Source of the DNA: Nitrospirota bacterium
Lineage (GTDB): Bacteria > Nitrospirota > Leptospirillia > Leptospirillales > Leptospirillaceae
NCBI GenBank assembly: GCA_021806225.1
Contig: JAJZXW010000007.1
Span: 1 to 36,670 of the forward strand
Reading direction: 5' to 3'
Length of the DNA: 36,670 nucleotides
In this document: one piece after another, positions 36,323 through 36,670 of the stretch
Layout: every line of letters starts with the position of its first letter
Numbering within the stretch: the stretch's first letter is position 1
The notes under the pieces: generated by a model
Told to the model about the DNA's origin: nothing
The model's input: the letters and a program-made list of their open reading frames with translations, nothing else
Databases searched by the model: none
Made by a program: the position numbers and the translations under genes

Positions 36323-36670
36323 CCTTGGCGCGCATTGGAAACCTCGGCGTTGACGCCGGGGAGGAATGCGCCCACTCCTTTCTGTTCGAGTGAATATCCA
36401 TACCCGTCGGCCCGTTGGAGGGGTCGGCAGTATCTGTGAGAGATCCCCTGAACGACTCCGGATCCGGTCTGGATGTTGAAGCTTCCGGAGGACCGGATGG
36501 CCACCCGTCCGACATGGGTTCCTGCATTCTTTCCGGAGGGGATCACCGCCCGGACCAGATCCCCGGTGGCGAAGCCGAAATGCCGCTTCGTCCGGGTCAG
36601 GAATCCTCTCGGGAACCCGAAGGAGTCGAGCCTTGTCCTCTGGTAGGATCCCCGGCCTGTGGCCGCAATC
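36319..36670 (-). CDS. iscB: IscB RNA-guided nuclease, C-terminal part
   Basis: 117 codons continue from beyond the window edge to a TGA at 36321-36319. ATGRGSYQRTRLD, FGFPRGFLTR, FATGDLVRA, AGTHVGRVAIR, SGSFNIQT, GVVQGISHRYC and LQRADGYGY are the C-terminal target-interaction domain of IscB, the HNH/RuvC nuclease of IS200/IS605-type elements and ancestor of Cas9. The RuvC and HNH parts lie outside the window. The frame then runs on about 22 codons through the element-end hairpin and stops on the ATGA shared with mini-CcoN 2. Its omega-RNA would lie upstream of the gene, beyond the edge. Confidence 0.85.
   Translation of the reverse strand, partial: IAATGRGSYQRTRLDSFGFPRGFLTRTKRHFGFATGDLVRAVIPSGKNAGTHVGRVAIRSSGSFNIQTGSGVVQGISHRYCRPLQRADGYGYSLEQKGVGAFLPGVNAEVSNARQG
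36327..36386 (-). repeat. IscB element end with hairpin
   Basis: Reading the minus strand, 36386-36358 matches 18010-18038 at 27 of 29 positions. The hairpin follows: GGCGCA (36372-36367) with TGCGC (36334-36330), CCCC with GAGG, and inner stem GGCG/CGCC (36357-36346) around TCAA. The inner stem differs in sequence from the 18 kb copy but keeps its size and place. It ends 4 bases before the mini-CcoN 2 start codon. Confidence 0.7.

Overview
The window is GC-rich (about 60% by eye) with dense, mostly co-oriented genes that often overlap by 1 to 8 bases. It encodes an LPS-type outer membrane (Kdo and heptose genes), lipoproteins, soluble chemoreceptors and a CcoG/CcoN-type respiratory cluster. 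This suits a Gram-negative, motile, microaerobic or aerobic bacterium. Gene content and protein style resemble Leptospirillum-type Nitrospirota (acidophilic iron oxidisers), but that placement is an inference from recollection, not a search result.

Layout. Positions 1-500: an AT-rich region and a 38-residue membrane peptide with its own terminator. 580-3514: a GH15 glucoamylase-type enzyme, endonuclease III and a small DUF2892-type membrane protein. 3799-13536: one long plus-strand run of lepA, signal peptidase I, heptose kinase, kdsB, pyrG, kdsA, kdsD, kdsC, pgsA and plsY. This run makes the LPS inner-core sugars and phospholipid precursors, with PyrG supplying the CTP used by KdsB and, indirectly, PgsA. 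13537-14693: an AT-rich control region carrying a CRP/FNR-type palindrome and an M23 peptidase. 14841-19452: a histidine kinase, a lipoprotein and a sigma-54 response regulator in the order of the QseE-QseG-QseF (GlrK-GlrR) system, split by an antisense tnpB. 19502-22546 (minus): antiporter, lipoprotein and TauE/SafE exporter. 22649-24973: a small unknown protein, a PAP2 phosphatase, rlmN and a small membrane protein.

24990-28720 (minus) is a sensory operon: PAS chemoreceptor, ODP-like diiron metallo-beta-lactamase-fold protein, minimal soluble chemoreceptor, CheV. It looks like an oxygen/iron-taxis input module. 28721-29032 is a highly structured non-coding stretch. 29033-30954 (minus) holds an Rsm22/METTL17-type methyltransferase and a LigB-type dioxygenase homologue. 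hisS (plus) follows. 32337-36322 (minus) is an unusual respiratory operon: CcoG, a small membrane protein and two 'mini-CcoN' proteins that correspond only to the C-terminal helices of cbb3 subunit I, with a cysteine-less formylglycine-generating-enzyme-like protein between them. The window ends inside the C-terminus of an IscB nuclease.

Most interesting: the IscB 3' end and the DNA beside tnpB share a 29-base block (27 identical) followed by hairpins that keep the same shape with different inner stems. Both abut the start codon of a host gene, and the iscB stop overlaps the start of the mini-CcoN operon. The ODP/chemoreceptor operon and the mini-CcoN operon are the two host systems most worth study.
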